The notes: a model not told the origin generated them from the sequence alone. A stretch of 7,887 nucleotides of DNA from an uncultured Lachnospiraceae bacterium (GCA_910577065.1 CAJTLD010000120.1:1-7887), one strand, 5' to 3'. Positions 1 through 6,898 are shown, counted from the stretch's first letter. Program-made: numbers and translations.

Positions 1-337
1 CACGGGTGCGCAGCGTCTGTTCAAAGGTCTGCTGCCGGTCCATCCCTTCGTAAATGGTATCGGTCTGATCCCCGTTTGTAACGATGGTTTTATTCCCTAA
101 TACCCGGACCGGGGCATAGATAATCAGGCTGGGATCGCTTAATTTCGCCGGGTCATACGCTTTGGTGCGGATGCCCTCCCCGTCTTCTGCAAACACGCGG
201 TTGCGGCTGTTTTCACTTCTGCCCATAATAAAATATGCGGTTACGGCATACTGGCCGTCCGCGCTTTTACCGATTACAATCCCTCTGCCGGGGTACGGAT
301 TTTGGTTTAGCTGGTTCTCTAATGACAATAATTCCAT
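1..337 (-). CDS. IMP cyclohydrolase (PurO-type), 5' part only
   Basis: The first 112 codons of this gene are present; the rest lies beyond the left edge. The protein begins MELLSLENQLNQNPYPGRG and continues with IVIGKS, YFIMGRSENSRNRVF, and later YAPVRVLGNKTIVTNGDQTD, which I recognise as the conserved N-terminal half of the IMP cyclohydrolase family (Pfam IMP_cyclohyd). Members close the last ring of purine synthesis, turning FAICAR into IMP in the cytoplasm. The family has an NTN-hydrolase-like fold and was first defined as archaeal PurO; many Clostridia carry a version of roughly 230-240 residues. The start is set by an AGGAGGA ribosome binding site at 343-349, five bases before the ATG, and a promoter lies just upstream. 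Whether it is the only cyclohydrolase (as opposed to bifunctional PurH) cannot be judged from this window. Confidence 0.9.
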   Translation of the reverse strand, partial: MELLSLENQLNQNPYPGRGIVIGKSADGQYAVTAYFIMGRSENSRNRVFAEDGEGIRTKAYDPAKLSDPSLIIYAPVRVLGNKTIVTNGDQTDTIYEGMDRQQTFEQTLRTR

Positions 338-363
338 AATTATCCTCCTGTATTTTTGTTTTC

Positions 364-392
364 ATGCTAACATAAAATACCTTTTTTTTCAA
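364..392 (-). promoter_or_regulatory. Sigma-A-type promoter of the IMP cyclohydrolase gene
   Basis: Reading the minus strand, TTGAAA (392-387) is followed by a 17-base spacer and TAGCAT (369-364). The spacer ends in TGT, giving an extended -10 element. The predicted start of transcription is near 357, leaving a leader of about 20 bases that contains the ribosome binding site. An A8 run lies inside the spacer. No PurR-like operator was recognised. Confidence 0.6.
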
Positions 393-408
393 TGAGAGAA
401 TCACGCGC

Positions 409-435
409 AAAATCCCCGGCGCACTTACGCCGGGG
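409..435 (-). terminator. Hairpin terminator after the LRR-protein gene
   Basis: CCCCGGCG (414-421) and CGCCGGGG (428-435) form a perfect 8-bp G+C-rich stem around a six-base loop. On the minus strand it is followed by ATTTT (413-409). It lies 16 bases past the stop codon of the LRR gene and just before the promoter of the next gene, where an intrinsic terminator is expected. The T tract is short, so termination may be partial. Confidence 0.65.
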
Positions 436-450
436 AAATTCCGTTTCTTC

Positions 451-1740
451 TTACAAACCGGTTTCCGGATTGTAAGTGTGCCATCCGTTTACACTGGAGA
501 GGCAATCATTTTCTTTGTACCATGCTTTGTACGCCGTTTCATACGCTTCCGGTACGTATACGTTACAGAAGATCGGAAGCTTTGCGTGTGCGGAAACCGA
601 TTTCGGCCTGGTCACCTCCGGCGGAACAGCTCCTGTAAAATATACGTTTGCAGCGTTTATCCTGCCAAAGCCCGGTACCGTTACATGTTTCAGGTTTTTG
701 GGATAAACCACTTTTGTAAGCTTATCCACTTCTGCCGTATCGCAATTTACCAGGCTGATATCCCCGGTCAGCTTTTCCACCATTTCGGAGATAAACAGTT
801 CCCCTTTCTCATCCGGAACCGCAACGGCAAGGCTCTTATCCGATTTCTTATAAATACACTGTCCGTCCCTTGCATAGACCGGGTTCGCTTCTGAAACGGT
901 AACATCCCTGATATCGATATTCTCCCTTAAACCCCGTTTTTCAAACGCCGCCTGCTCCATTTCCGTAACGGATGCCGGAATATGCACCGCCGGCGATTTT
1001 ACGCTGTTAAACGCATAGGACAAAATCTTCTTTGTTCCCTCCGGGATCGCAAGTTCTTTGCCCGTTGACGGCGCATAAACCAGCGCCTTATCTTTTTTGC
1101 GGATCAGGAAGTTTTCTTTTATCTGGAACTTTTTGTTCTTTTTGGATATTTTGAAATTCTGCAAAGACGGGCAGTCCCAAAACGCTGAATTATCTATTTT
1201 TTTGAGATTATCCGGCAAAACAACCGTCTTCAAGCTGTCGCACCCATAAAAGACATATCTGCCGATTTCTTTTATCTTTTTGGGAAGCTTGATGGTTTTT
1301 AGGGAGTTTAAGCCGCTGAATGAAGAGTTTTCAATCACCTCAACCGTGTCCGGGATCTTGATGGAACGAAGAGTTGTCGCCGCATTGTTATAGCTTGCAT
1401 CATAGTCATGCCATGGCTCTATATGACCGCCAAATAAAGTAATGCATAACTCCTCCCTCATATCGTCCGGCGTGCCTAACCGGGTCACTTTTTTGCCGCG
1501 GATGGTTTTGGGTATGGAAAGGGATTTGTTTTTCTTTCCTTTTATCTTGATATTATAAATCCAAGCCTCTTTCCCGTCCTTTGAAGGATGGGAATAAAAG
1601 GTAAACGCCCCTTTTACCTCAATCTCCTTTTTTCCTGCGTCCCACGCATTTGATTTTGCCGCGGCATAAACATCCGGCGCAGCAACAATGAATAATGCGA
1701 ATAGCATTATGCATAACACTGTTAATACTTTTCTTTTCAT
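451..1740 (-). CDS. Secreted BspA-type leucine-rich-repeat protein
   Basis: A 429-residue protein with a clear signal peptide: MKRK, a hydrophobic stretch at about 5-20, and a likely cut after VYA at residue 26. The core carries BspA/LRR_5-type repeats, seen from about 124 to 270 in the recurring pattern LRSIKIPDTVEVIENSSF, LKTIKLPKKIKEIGRYVF, LKTVVLPDNLKKIDNSAF, each roughly 23 residues. A less regular C-terminal part follows, ending in a YVPEAYETAYKAWY segment typical of the last repeat in such proteins. There is no LPXTG sorting signal, C-terminal membrane helix or choline-binding repeat, so it is probably released or held loosely at the surface. BspA-like proteins often serve in adhesion or binding; the target here is unknown. 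GGAGGAGG at 1749-1756, eight bases before the ATG, fixes the start. It has its own promoter and terminator, so it is probably transcribed alone. Confidence 0.85.
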   Translation of the reverse strand: MKRKVLTVLCIMLFALFIVAAPDVYAAAKSNAWDAGKKEIEVKGAFTFYSHPSKDGKEAWIYNIKIKGKKNKSLSIPKTIRGKKVTRLGTPDDMREELCITLFGGHIEPWHDYDASYNNAATTLRSIKIPDTVEVIENSSFSGLNSLKTIKLPKKIKEIGRYVFYGCDSLKTVVLPDNLKKIDNSAFWDCPSLQNFKISKKNKKFQIKENFLIRKKDKALVYAPSTGKELAIPEGTKKILSYAFNSVKSPAVHIPASVTEMEQAAFEKRGLRENIDIRDVTVSEANPVYARDGQCIYKKSDKSLAVAVPDEKGELFISEMVEKLTGDISLVNCDTAEVDKLTKVVYPKNLKHVTVPGFGRINAANVYFTGAVPPEVTRPKSVSAHAKLPIFCNVYVPEAYETAYKAWYKENDCLSSVNGWHTYNPETGL

Positions 1741-1771
1741 AATATATTCCTCCTCCGTTTATGATGTTTGC

Positions 1772-1800
1772 ATAGTAACATATATCCGGCATATTTTCAA
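1772..1800 (-). promoter_or_regulatory. Sigma-A-type promoter of the LRR-protein gene
   Basis: On the minus strand TTGAAA (1800-1795), a 17-base spacer ending in TGT, and TACTAT (1777-1772) make a good extended -10 promoter. Transcription would begin near 1765, about 25 bases before the ATG, with GGAGGAGG inside the leader. Confidence 0.6.
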
Positions 1801-1866
1801 CCTGAAACTCTCCCGGACAGTGTTTTCCGCGATTTGCCATTTTAAACGCGCGCACAGGCTTTCGCC

Positions 1867-2199
1867 TTATTGTTCCAAATGAAGGCCCGGTTCTAATGCC
1901 CGGAATACCTGCATTACCTCTTCCCTGGCCTCAGAGTAATCGTACCCCTTTGCAATTTTTTCAGCCACTTCGCCTGTGGAATACCGATATATTTTTACGC
2001 CTGCCCGATCGCAAAAAATATAAGCCGCAAAAATCAGCGCGGCAGCCAAAAACCGGAGTTTGACAAACAAAAATTCATTCGGTCCCTCCTCCTTTACATC
2101 CGGGCTTTTTTCAAACTCATACCCGCGTCCCGGCGCGTCAAATGACTGGCGGACTCTTTTTATATACGCTTTTCGGGCGTTTACGTCTTCCATACGCAT
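1867..2199 (-). CDS. Small single-pass membrane protein of unknown function
   Basis: A 110-residue protein I do not recognise. The first 40 residues are hydrophilic and charged (NARKAYIKRVRQ, then KSPDVKEEG). One hydrophobic segment, LRFLAAALIFAAYIFC at about 48-63, is short but long enough for one membrane span. A charged tail of about 47 residues follows (YRYSTGEVAEKIAKGYDYSE). Basic residues K47 and R49 before the span suggest the N-terminus is cytoplasmic and the tail outside. No catalytic or metal-binding motif is visible. The first ATG is preferred because AAGGAG at 2207-2212 lies seven bases upstream; an in-frame ATG two codons later is spaced less well. No convincing promoter or terminator was found. 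It may read through into the LRR gene 126 bases downstream, but that gene has its own promoter. Codon use resembles the neighbours, which supports a real gene. Confidence 0.65.
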   Translation of the reverse strand: MRMEDVNARKAYIKRVRQSFDAPGRGYEFEKSPDVKEEGPNEFLFVKLRFLAAALIFAAYIFCDRAGVKIYRYSTGEVAEKIAKGYDYSEAREEVMQVFRALEPGLHLEQ

Positions 2200-2344
2200 A
2201 TTACCGCTCCTTTTCTTTTTCTATAACTTTATATAACGTATGAAAAGGGCGTCCCATTTTATGACAAGACGCTTCGATTTCCCTTCACACCAAAAGATAT
2301 AGTATTTACAACTACGAAAAGCAGCTATGCACAGCTAAAAACCG

Positions 2345-2373
2345 TTGCATTTTTTCTGCAAACGTAGTATTCT
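2345..2373 (+). promoter_or_regulatory. Probable promoter of the DegV-family gene
   Basis: TTGCAT (2345-2350), a 17-base spacer and TATTCT (2368-2373) form a moderate sigma-A-type promoter, with transcription expected near 2380 and a leader of about 40 bases. An imperfect inverted repeat (2343-2364) covers the -35 element and half the spacer. The rest of the intergenic region 2200-2419 holds A+T-rich sequence and small imperfect palindromes. I found no clear divergent promoter for the small membrane-protein gene there. Confidence 0.45.
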
Positions 2374-2405
2374 ATAAAACAACACAAAACAAAAACAGAA
2401 AAACG

Positions 2406-2411
2406 AAAGGA
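2406..2411 (+). promoter_or_regulatory. Ribosome binding site that decides the DegV start
   Basis: AAAGGA is eight bases from the ATG at 2420 but runs directly into an earlier in-frame ATG at 2411, which could not use it. The start at 2420 is therefore preferred. Confidence 0.65.
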
Positions 2412-2419
2412 TGATCGAT

Positions 2420-3325
2420 ATGGGAGAAACGTTTCATATTGTCAGCGACGGTTCCTGCGACCTGCCTTCTGAGCTGGCGCAGGAAAAAAATATTACCGTT
2501 GTGCCATTTTACGTATCGTTCGACGATGTTCATTATTTAAAAGAAAAGGAAGAAATTGATGTTCGGGATTTTTATCAGCAGATGGTTGACAAAAAAGGCG
2601 TATTCCCCAAATCATCCATGCCTTCTATCCACGATTACGAAGAAGCGTTCCTGCCTTCTGCCAAATCAGGGACGCCCGTCATCTGCATCTGTATCACCAC
2701 GAAATTCAGCGGTTCCATGCAGTCCGCCTTAAACGCGCGCGACAGTATCTTAGAGTCGTATCCGGACGCGCAGATTACCGTAATCGACGCTACGGTTAAT
2801 ACCGTTTTACAGGGACAGCTTGTACTACAGGCTGCAGCGCTGCGTGACAGCGGCGCAGGTTTTCATGAAACGGCGGCCCGGATCGAAGAAATCAAAGAAA
2901 CCGGAAGGATCTTCTTTACCATTGGCAGCATGGAATATTTAAAACACGGAGGGCGGATCGGCAAAGTCGCTTCCGTTGCGGGAAGCGTACTGAATATCCG
3001 CCCTGTTATCACTTTAAAACAGGGGGAAATTTTCCCTGCAGGGCTTGACCGCGGCCGCAGGCGCACAACGGAAAAGGCGATTTCACTTTTACTTGAATAT
3101 CTAAAGGAAAGCCGCCTTGGAATCGAATGCTACAGCATCGCCGTCGGGTACGGATACGACCGGGCGGAAGGCGAAGCATTCCGCGATCATGCATTGGATG
3201 TTTTACAAAAAGAAGGCTATGGGATCAAAGAAATCCCTCTCTACCAAATCGGCGCAACCATCAGCGTGCATACCGGCCCTTACCCGCTGGGATTTGGAAT
3301 TATTGAAAAAGCGCTTCATTCATAG
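2420..3325 (+). CDS. DegV family protein (FakB-like fatty-acid-binding protein)
   Basis: A 301-residue cytoplasmic protein covering the full DegV fold. Visible family motifs, in order, are SDGSCDLP (9-16), KSSMPS (64-69, the place of the usual TSQPS), TTKFSGSMQSA (93-103), YLKHGGRIGK (173-182), IRPVI (193-197) and GATISVHTGPYPLGFGI (278-294) with the conserved His at 284. DegV proteins bind one fatty acid in a deep pocket. Those called FakB present it to the kinase FakA, which makes acyl-phosphate for membrane lipid synthesis. No fakA is in the window, and Clostridia often carry several DegV copies, so the acyl chain preference and true partner are open. The ATG at 2420 is chosen over the in-frame ATG at 2411 because of ribosome binding site spacing. 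The gene stands alone, divergent from the small membrane-protein gene and convergent with gpmI. Confidence 0.9.
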   Translation: MGETFHIVSDGSCDLPSELAQEKNITVVPFYVSFDDVHYLKEKEEIDVRDFYQQMVDKKGVFPKSSMPSIHDYEEAFLPSAKSGTPVICICITTKFSGSMQSALNARDSILESYPDAQITVIDATVNTVLQGQLVLQAAALRDSGAGFHETAARIEEIKETGRIFFTIGSMEYLKHGGRIGKVASVAGSVLNIRPVITLKQGEIFPAGLDRGRRRTTEKAISLLLEYLKESRLGIECYSIAVGYGYDRAEGEAFRDHALDVLQKEGYGIKEIPLYQIGATISVHTGPYPLGFGIIEKALHS

Positions 3326-3331
3326 AAGATC

Positions 3332-3373
3332 AAAAAAAGAGACAAAAACGATATCACGCTTTTGCCTCTTTTT
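3332..3373 (-). terminator. Intrinsic terminator of gpmI, shared with degV
   Basis: Arms 3334-3350 and 3357-3373 flank a six-base loop. In the minus-strand transcript all 17 positions pair, two as G-U wobbles, and a T7 run (3338-3332) ends the structure one base after the gpmI stop codon region begins to be cleared. In the plus-strand transcript the same two positions become A-C mismatches. The stem still forms and is followed by a T5 run, so it probably stops degV transcription less efficiently. Confidence 0.85.
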
Positions 3374-3374
3374 A

Positions 3375-4919
3375 TTATGCTTTTTTCACCAGAAGCGATT
3401 TCCCGGTCATCTCCGCCGGCTGTTCCATTCCCATCATTTCAATGAGCGTCGGAATAATATCCGCTAAACAGCCGCCTTCTTTTAACGTATACGCCGGGTC
3501 GTAATTTACCAGAATAAACGGAACCGGATTAATCGTATGCGCCGTAAAGCTTCCGCCGTTTTCATAATCAATCAGCTGCTCCGCATTGCCGTGATCCGCA
3601 CAGATAAACATCTGCCCGTCCGCCTTCTTCAAAGCGTCCACAGCCCTGCCCACGCAGGCGTCTACCGTGCCGACCGCTTTTATCGCCGCGTCAAGCACTC
3701 CGGTATGCCCAACCATGTCCGGATTTGCAAAATTGATAATAATTACGTCGTACTTGCCGGATTCGATTGCTTCTACCAGCTTATCGCATACGGCAGGCGC
3801 GCTCATTTCCGGCTGCAAATCATACGTCGCAACCTTCGGGGAATTGACTAAGATCCGATCCTCGCCGGGATTGGGCTCTTCCACCCCGCCGTTAAAGAAA
3901 AACGTCACATGCGCGTACTTTTCGGTTTCCGCAATCCTTGCCTGCGTCATCTGATGAGCCGCCAAAAACTGCCCGAAAGTATTTGACAATTCCACCTTTT
4001 TAAATGCAATCGTCTTGTTCGGGATGGTAACGTCGTACTCGGAAAAGCATACGTACGTAACCTGCTTCCTTGGTCCTCTGTCAAACCCGTCAAATTCATC
4101 CGCACAGAACGTCCGGGTAATCTCCCTTGCGCGATCCGGACGGAAATTGAAAAAGATAATGCTGTCGCCGTCTTTGATCGTCGCTGCCGGAGCGCCATGT
4201 TCCTCAATTACAGTCGGCATAACAAACTCGTCCGTCTTGTCCTCTGCATAAGAAGCGCTGATTGCCTCCACCGCGCTTTTTGCCCTTACGCCTTCCCCCA
4301 GGGTAAGCGCACGGTAAGCGGCTTCGACGCGATCCCAGCGGTTGTCCCGATCCATGACATAATAACGCCCGCAGATGCCTGCGATTTTACCGACGCCGAT
4401 TTCTTTCATCTTCGCTTCCAACGCTTCGATAAATCCCTTGCCGGAAGTCGGCGAGGTATCCCTTCCGTCTAAGAAGCAATGTACATAGACGTTTTCCACG
4501 CCTTCCCGTTTGGCAAGCTCCAGCAAGCCGTACAGATGCGTGTTATGGCTGTGGACGCCGCCGTCGGACAATAGCCCGTACAGATGTAAATCGGAGCCGT
4601 TCTTCTTTACGTTTTCTACCGCGCGCAGTAACTCCGGATTTTTGAAAAAGGTACCCTCTTCGATTTCTTTTGTAATCCGGGTCAGTTCCTGGTATACAAT
4701 CCTTCCGGCGCCCATGTTTAAATGCCCGACTTCGGAATTGCCCATCTGCCCGTCCGGCAAACCTACGGAAAGCCCGCTGGCATTTCCTTTTACAAACGGG
4801 CATTCTTTCATTAACCTGTCAAGATTAGGGGTTTCGGCCAGCGCTACGGCATTGCCGTTGGAATCGCCGTTTAACCCGAATCCGTCCAAAATCATTAATA
4901 CGGTTGGTTTTTTACCCAT
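3375..4919 (-). CDS. gpmI: 2,3-bisphosphoglycerate-independent phosphoglycerate mutase
   Basis: A 514-residue enzyme, the usual family length, that interconverts 3-phosphoglycerate and 2-phosphoglycerate in glycolysis without a bisphosphoglycerate cofactor. It uses two manganese ions and a phosphoserine intermediate. All expected residues are visible: D12 in ILDGFG, the phosphorylated S62 in MGNSEVGHLNMGAGR, H123, R153 and D154 in DGRDTSP, R185 and R191, R260 and R263 in FRPDRAREITR, K334, the metal ligands D401 and H405 in NPDMVGHTG, D442 and H443 in ADHGNAE, and H461 in AHT. The phosphatase-like domain (ends of the chain) and the inserted transferase domain (about 77-310) are both intact. 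AGGAGG at 4925-4930 is five bases before the ATG. Only 27 bases separate it from khpA and no promoter is apparent there, so it is probably the last gene of the ylxM-ffh-rpsP-khpA transcript. It is followed at once by a strong terminator. Confidence 0.97.
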   Translation of the reverse strand: MGKKPTVLMILDGFGLNGDSNGNAVALAETPNLDRLMKECPFVKGNASGLSVGLPDGQMGNSEVGHLNMGAGRIVYQELTRITKEIEEGTFFKNPELLRAVENVKKNGSDLHLYGLLSDGGVHSHNTHLYGLLELAKREGVENVYVHCFLDGRDTSPTSGKGFIEALEAKMKEIGVGKIAGICGRYYVMDRDNRWDRVEAAYRALTLGEGVRAKSAVEAISASYAEDKTDEFVMPTVIEEHGAPAATIKDGDSIIFFNFRPDRAREITRTFCADEFDGFDRGPRKQVTYVCFSEYDVTIPNKTIAFKKVELSNTFGQFLAAHQMTQARIAETEKYAHVTFFFNGGVEEPNPGEDRILVNSPKVATYDLQPEMSAPAVCDKLVEAIESGKYDVIIINFANPDMVGHTGVLDAAIKAVGTVDACVGRAVDALKKADGQMFICADHGNAEQLIDYENGGSFTAHTINPVPFILVNYDPAYTLKEGGCLADIIPTLIEMMGMEQPAEMTGKSLLVKKA

Positions 4920-4946
4920 AGAATCCTCCTTCCTGCAAAAAATCGG

Positions 4947-5183
4947 TTACTGCTTCTGCACAATATCCACAGTAACTTTTTTGTCTTCCTTTGAAGCTGC
5001 TGCTTTCACAACGGAACGGATTGCTTTTGCAATACATCCCTGTTTGCCGATTACCTTGCCCATGTCCGACTGCACCACATGCAGTTTCAGTTCAATGGCC
5101 TTGCTCGTTTCCTCTTCGGTCACGACGACTTCATCCGGATAATCGACCAGTGATTTCGCAATTACTTCCACTAATTCTTTCAT
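4947..5183 (-). CDS. khpA: KhpA-type RNA-binding KH domain protein
   Basis: A 78-residue protein made of a single KH domain, with the RNA-binding loop GKQG in MGKVIGKQGCIAKAIR at about residues 41-56. It matches the YlqC/KhpA family found after rpsP in Firmicutes. In streptococci KhpA pairs with KhpB (Jag/EloR), binds RNA and affects cell elongation and division; the same role here is inferred from homology. GGGGG at 5191-5195 lies seven bases before the ATG at 5183; a GTG codon directly before it (5186) is spaced less well and is not preferred. It begins 14 bases after the rpsP stop, so the two are surely co-transcribed. Confidence 0.93.
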   Translation of the reverse strand: MKELVEVIAKSLVDYPDEVVVTEEETSKAIELKLHVVQSDMGKVIGKQGCIAKAIRSVVKAAASKEDKKVTVDIVQKQ

Positions 5184-5197
5184 CACTCAACCCCCGC

Positions 5198-5443
5198 TTA
5201 CTTTTCGATCCCGGCCGCTTTGAAAATCCTGCTGACTGTCTCGGTCGGCTGTGCGCCGTTTGCAAGCCATTTCTTTGCAAGTTCTTCGTTTACGCGGTAC
5301 TCGCTGGGATCCCTGGTCGGATCATAAGTCCCGATTTCCTCGATGAACCTTCCATCCCTGGGAGATCTGGAATCTGCTACAATGATTCTATAGAAAGGAG
5401 CTTTTTTCTTTCCCATTCTTCTTAACCTGATCTTTACTGCCAT
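5198..5443 (-). CDS. rpsP: 30S ribosomal protein bS16
   Basis: An 81-residue protein of normal bS16 length, with the family pattern MAVKIRLRRMGKKKAPFYRI, then VADSRSPRDGRFIEEIGTYDP, and LANGAQPTETV near the end. It binds 16S rRNA in the body of the small subunit and aids its assembly. The ribosome binding site AGGAGGTG (5451-5458) is an extended match to the anti-Shine-Dalgarno sequence seven bases from the ATG, as expected for a highly expressed gene. The 99-base gap from ffh (5444-5542) contains a TATAAA element (5511-5506, minus strand) without a good -35 partner, so a separate rpsP promoter is possible but weakly supported. khpA follows after 14 bases. Confidence 0.97.
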   Translation of the reverse strand: MAVKIRLRRMGKKKAPFYRIIVADSRSPRDGRFIEEIGTYDPTRDPSEYRVNEELAKKWLANGAQPTETVSRIFKAAGIEK

Positions 5444-5542
5444 CTCAATTCACCTCCTAAATCCTGATTGTCTGCGCCGGCCGCAAAAGTACCGCGCCGC
5501 CGCCATTTATAATTAAAGCAGAACCTGCCTTAACCACGTCTG

Positions 5543-6898
5543 TTAAAACGGAAGCTTAAATTTGCCGCGCCGGCCGCGTTTGCCTGCGCCGCCCATCATG
5601 CCCGGAAGCTGCTTCATCATTTTGCGCGCCTGTTCAAACTGCTTTACCAGGCGGTTGACCTCGGCAATGTCCACGCCGGCGCCGTTTGCGATCCTGCGCT
5701 TTCTGCTGGGGTTCAAAAGGGAAGGATTGCGCCGCTCCTGCGGCGTCATGGAATAAATAATGGACTCCGTCCGCTTCATCCCCTTTTCAGCTTCCGCTTC
5801 GTCAAATTCCGGCATTTTCATCTGCCCCATGCCGGGCATCATGCCAAGGATGCTTGAAAGCCCTCCCATTTTCTTCATCTGGCTCATCGAACTTAAATAG
5901 TCGTCAAAGTCAAACTCCGCTTTTTTCATTTTCTGTTCCAGTTTCCTGGCTTCCTCTTCGTCAATGGCTTCCTGCGCCTTTTCAATCATGGTCAGCACGT
6001 CGCCCATGCCAAGGATACGGGACGCCATCCGATCCGGGTAAAACTGCTCCAGATCCGAAAGCTTTTCCCCCATGCCCACATAGAGGATCGGCTTGCCGGT
6101 CACCGCGCGGATGGAAAGCGCCGCGCCGCCCCTGGTATCGCCGTCTAATTTGGTTAAAATCACGCCGTCCACGCCGATTTTTTCGTCAAACGTACTGGCG
6201 ACGTTGACTGCGTCCTGGCCCGTCATGGAATCCACGACCAGGATCGTCTGGGATACGTCCACCGCGGCTTTGATGGCCTCTAACTCCTCCATCATGCCCT
6301 CGTCAATGTGGAGCCGCCCCGCGGTATCTATAATGACAACCTGAAAGCCGTTTTTCTGCGCATGTTCTACGGCCGCCCTGGCGATGTTGACCGGGGAATT
6401 TTTATCTCCCATGGAAAACACTTCCACGCCCTGCTTTTCGCCGTTGATCTTAAGCTGATCAATCGCGGCGGGACGGTATACGTCGCATGCCGCAAGGAGC
6501 GGTTTTTTGCCCTTCTGCTTTAGCTTGCCGGCGATTTTGGCCGTCGTGGTTGTTTTACCCGCGCCCTGTAAGCCCGCCATCATAATTACGGTAATTTCGT
6601 TTCCGGGCTTTATGGCGATTTCGGTCGTTTCCGATCCCATTAAAGAAACCATTTCTTCATTTACAATCTTAATCACCATCTGGCCCGGGTTTAAGCCGTT
6701 CATCACGTCCTGGCCGATTGCGCGTTCCTGGACGGTTTTTACGAACTGCTTTACTACTTTGAAGTTGACGTCGGCTTCCAACAATGCCATCTTGACCTCT
6801 TTTAAGGCAGACTTTACATCATCTTCGGTTAATCTTCCCTTGCTTCTTAAGTTTTTAAATACATTCTGCAGTTTCTCGGACAGATTGTCGAATGCCAT
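5543..6898 (-). CDS. ffh: Signal recognition particle protein Ffh (SRP54)
   Basis: A 451-residue GTPase that binds signal sequences of nascent membrane and secreted proteins and delivers the ribosome to FtsY at the membrane, in complex with the 4.5S/6S SRP RNA. The N domain (about 1-85) is followed by the G domain with the P-loop GLQGAGKTT (109-117), DTAGR (191-195) and TKLDGD (249-254). The M domain (about 300-451) is rich in methionine (MSQMKKMGG, LGMMPGMGQMKM, MMKQLPGMMGG) and holds the SRP-RNA-binding segment NPSRKRRIANGAG at about 406-418. The tail is basic. Length and motifs are normal. GAGGAG at 6906-6911 is inside the end of ylxM, whose stop is one base before this ATG, so translation is probably coupled. 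No SRP RNA gene is in the window. Confidence 0.98.
   Translation of the reverse strand: MAFDNLSEKLQNVFKNLRSKGRLTEDDVKSALKEVKMALLEADVNFKVVKQFVKTVQERAIGQDVMNGLNPGQMVIKIVNEEMVSLMGSETTEIAIKPGNEITVIMMAGLQGAGKTTTTAKIAGKLKQKGKKPLLAACDVYRPAAIDQLKINGEKQGVEVFSMGDKNSPVNIARAAVEHAQKNGFQVVIIDTAGRLHIDEGMMEELEAIKAAVDVSQTILVVDSMTGQDAVNVASTFDEKIGVDGVILTKLDGDTRGGAALSIRAVTGKPILYVGMGEKLSDLEQFYPDRMASRILGMGDVLTMIEKAQEAIDEEEARKLEQKMKKAEFDFDDYLSSMSQMKKMGGLSSILGMMPGMGQMKMPEFDEAEAEKGMKRTESIIYSMTPQERRNPSLLNPSRKRRIANGAGVDIAEVNRLVKQFEQARKMMKQLPGMMGGAGKRGRRGKFKLPF

Noticed and set aside
478..894. A 138-residue plus-strand frame
   Set aside because: It lies opposite the LRR gene and has neither a ribosome binding site nor a plausible domain.
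1857..1866. Mini-hairpin GGC-GAAA-GCC on the minus strand just after the small membrane-protein gene
   Set aside because: The stem is only three base pairs and no T run follows, so it is not a credible terminator.
2243..2272. Small inverted repeats (AAAAGGG-CGT-CCC-A-TTTT and GCGTC/GACGC) between the divergent genes
   Set aside because: They are short or imperfect, have no clear relation to a promoter, and are within what chance gives in such sequence.
2200..2290. Possible promoter of the small membrane-protein gene, with TTGTCA on the minus strand at about 2266-2261
   Set aside because: No acceptable -10 element lies 16-18 bases away; the nearby TATATA is about 26 bases distant.
4510..5142. 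A 210-residue plus-strand frame
   Set aside because: It lies opposite gpmI and khpA, both certain genes, and has the Ser/Pro/Phe-rich look of an antisense frame.
5444..5542. Separate promoter or attenuator before rpsP
   Set aside because: A TATAAA element and a tiny GCAG-GTT-CTGC hairpin are present, but there is no good -35 element and no stable terminator, so neither is supported enough to list.
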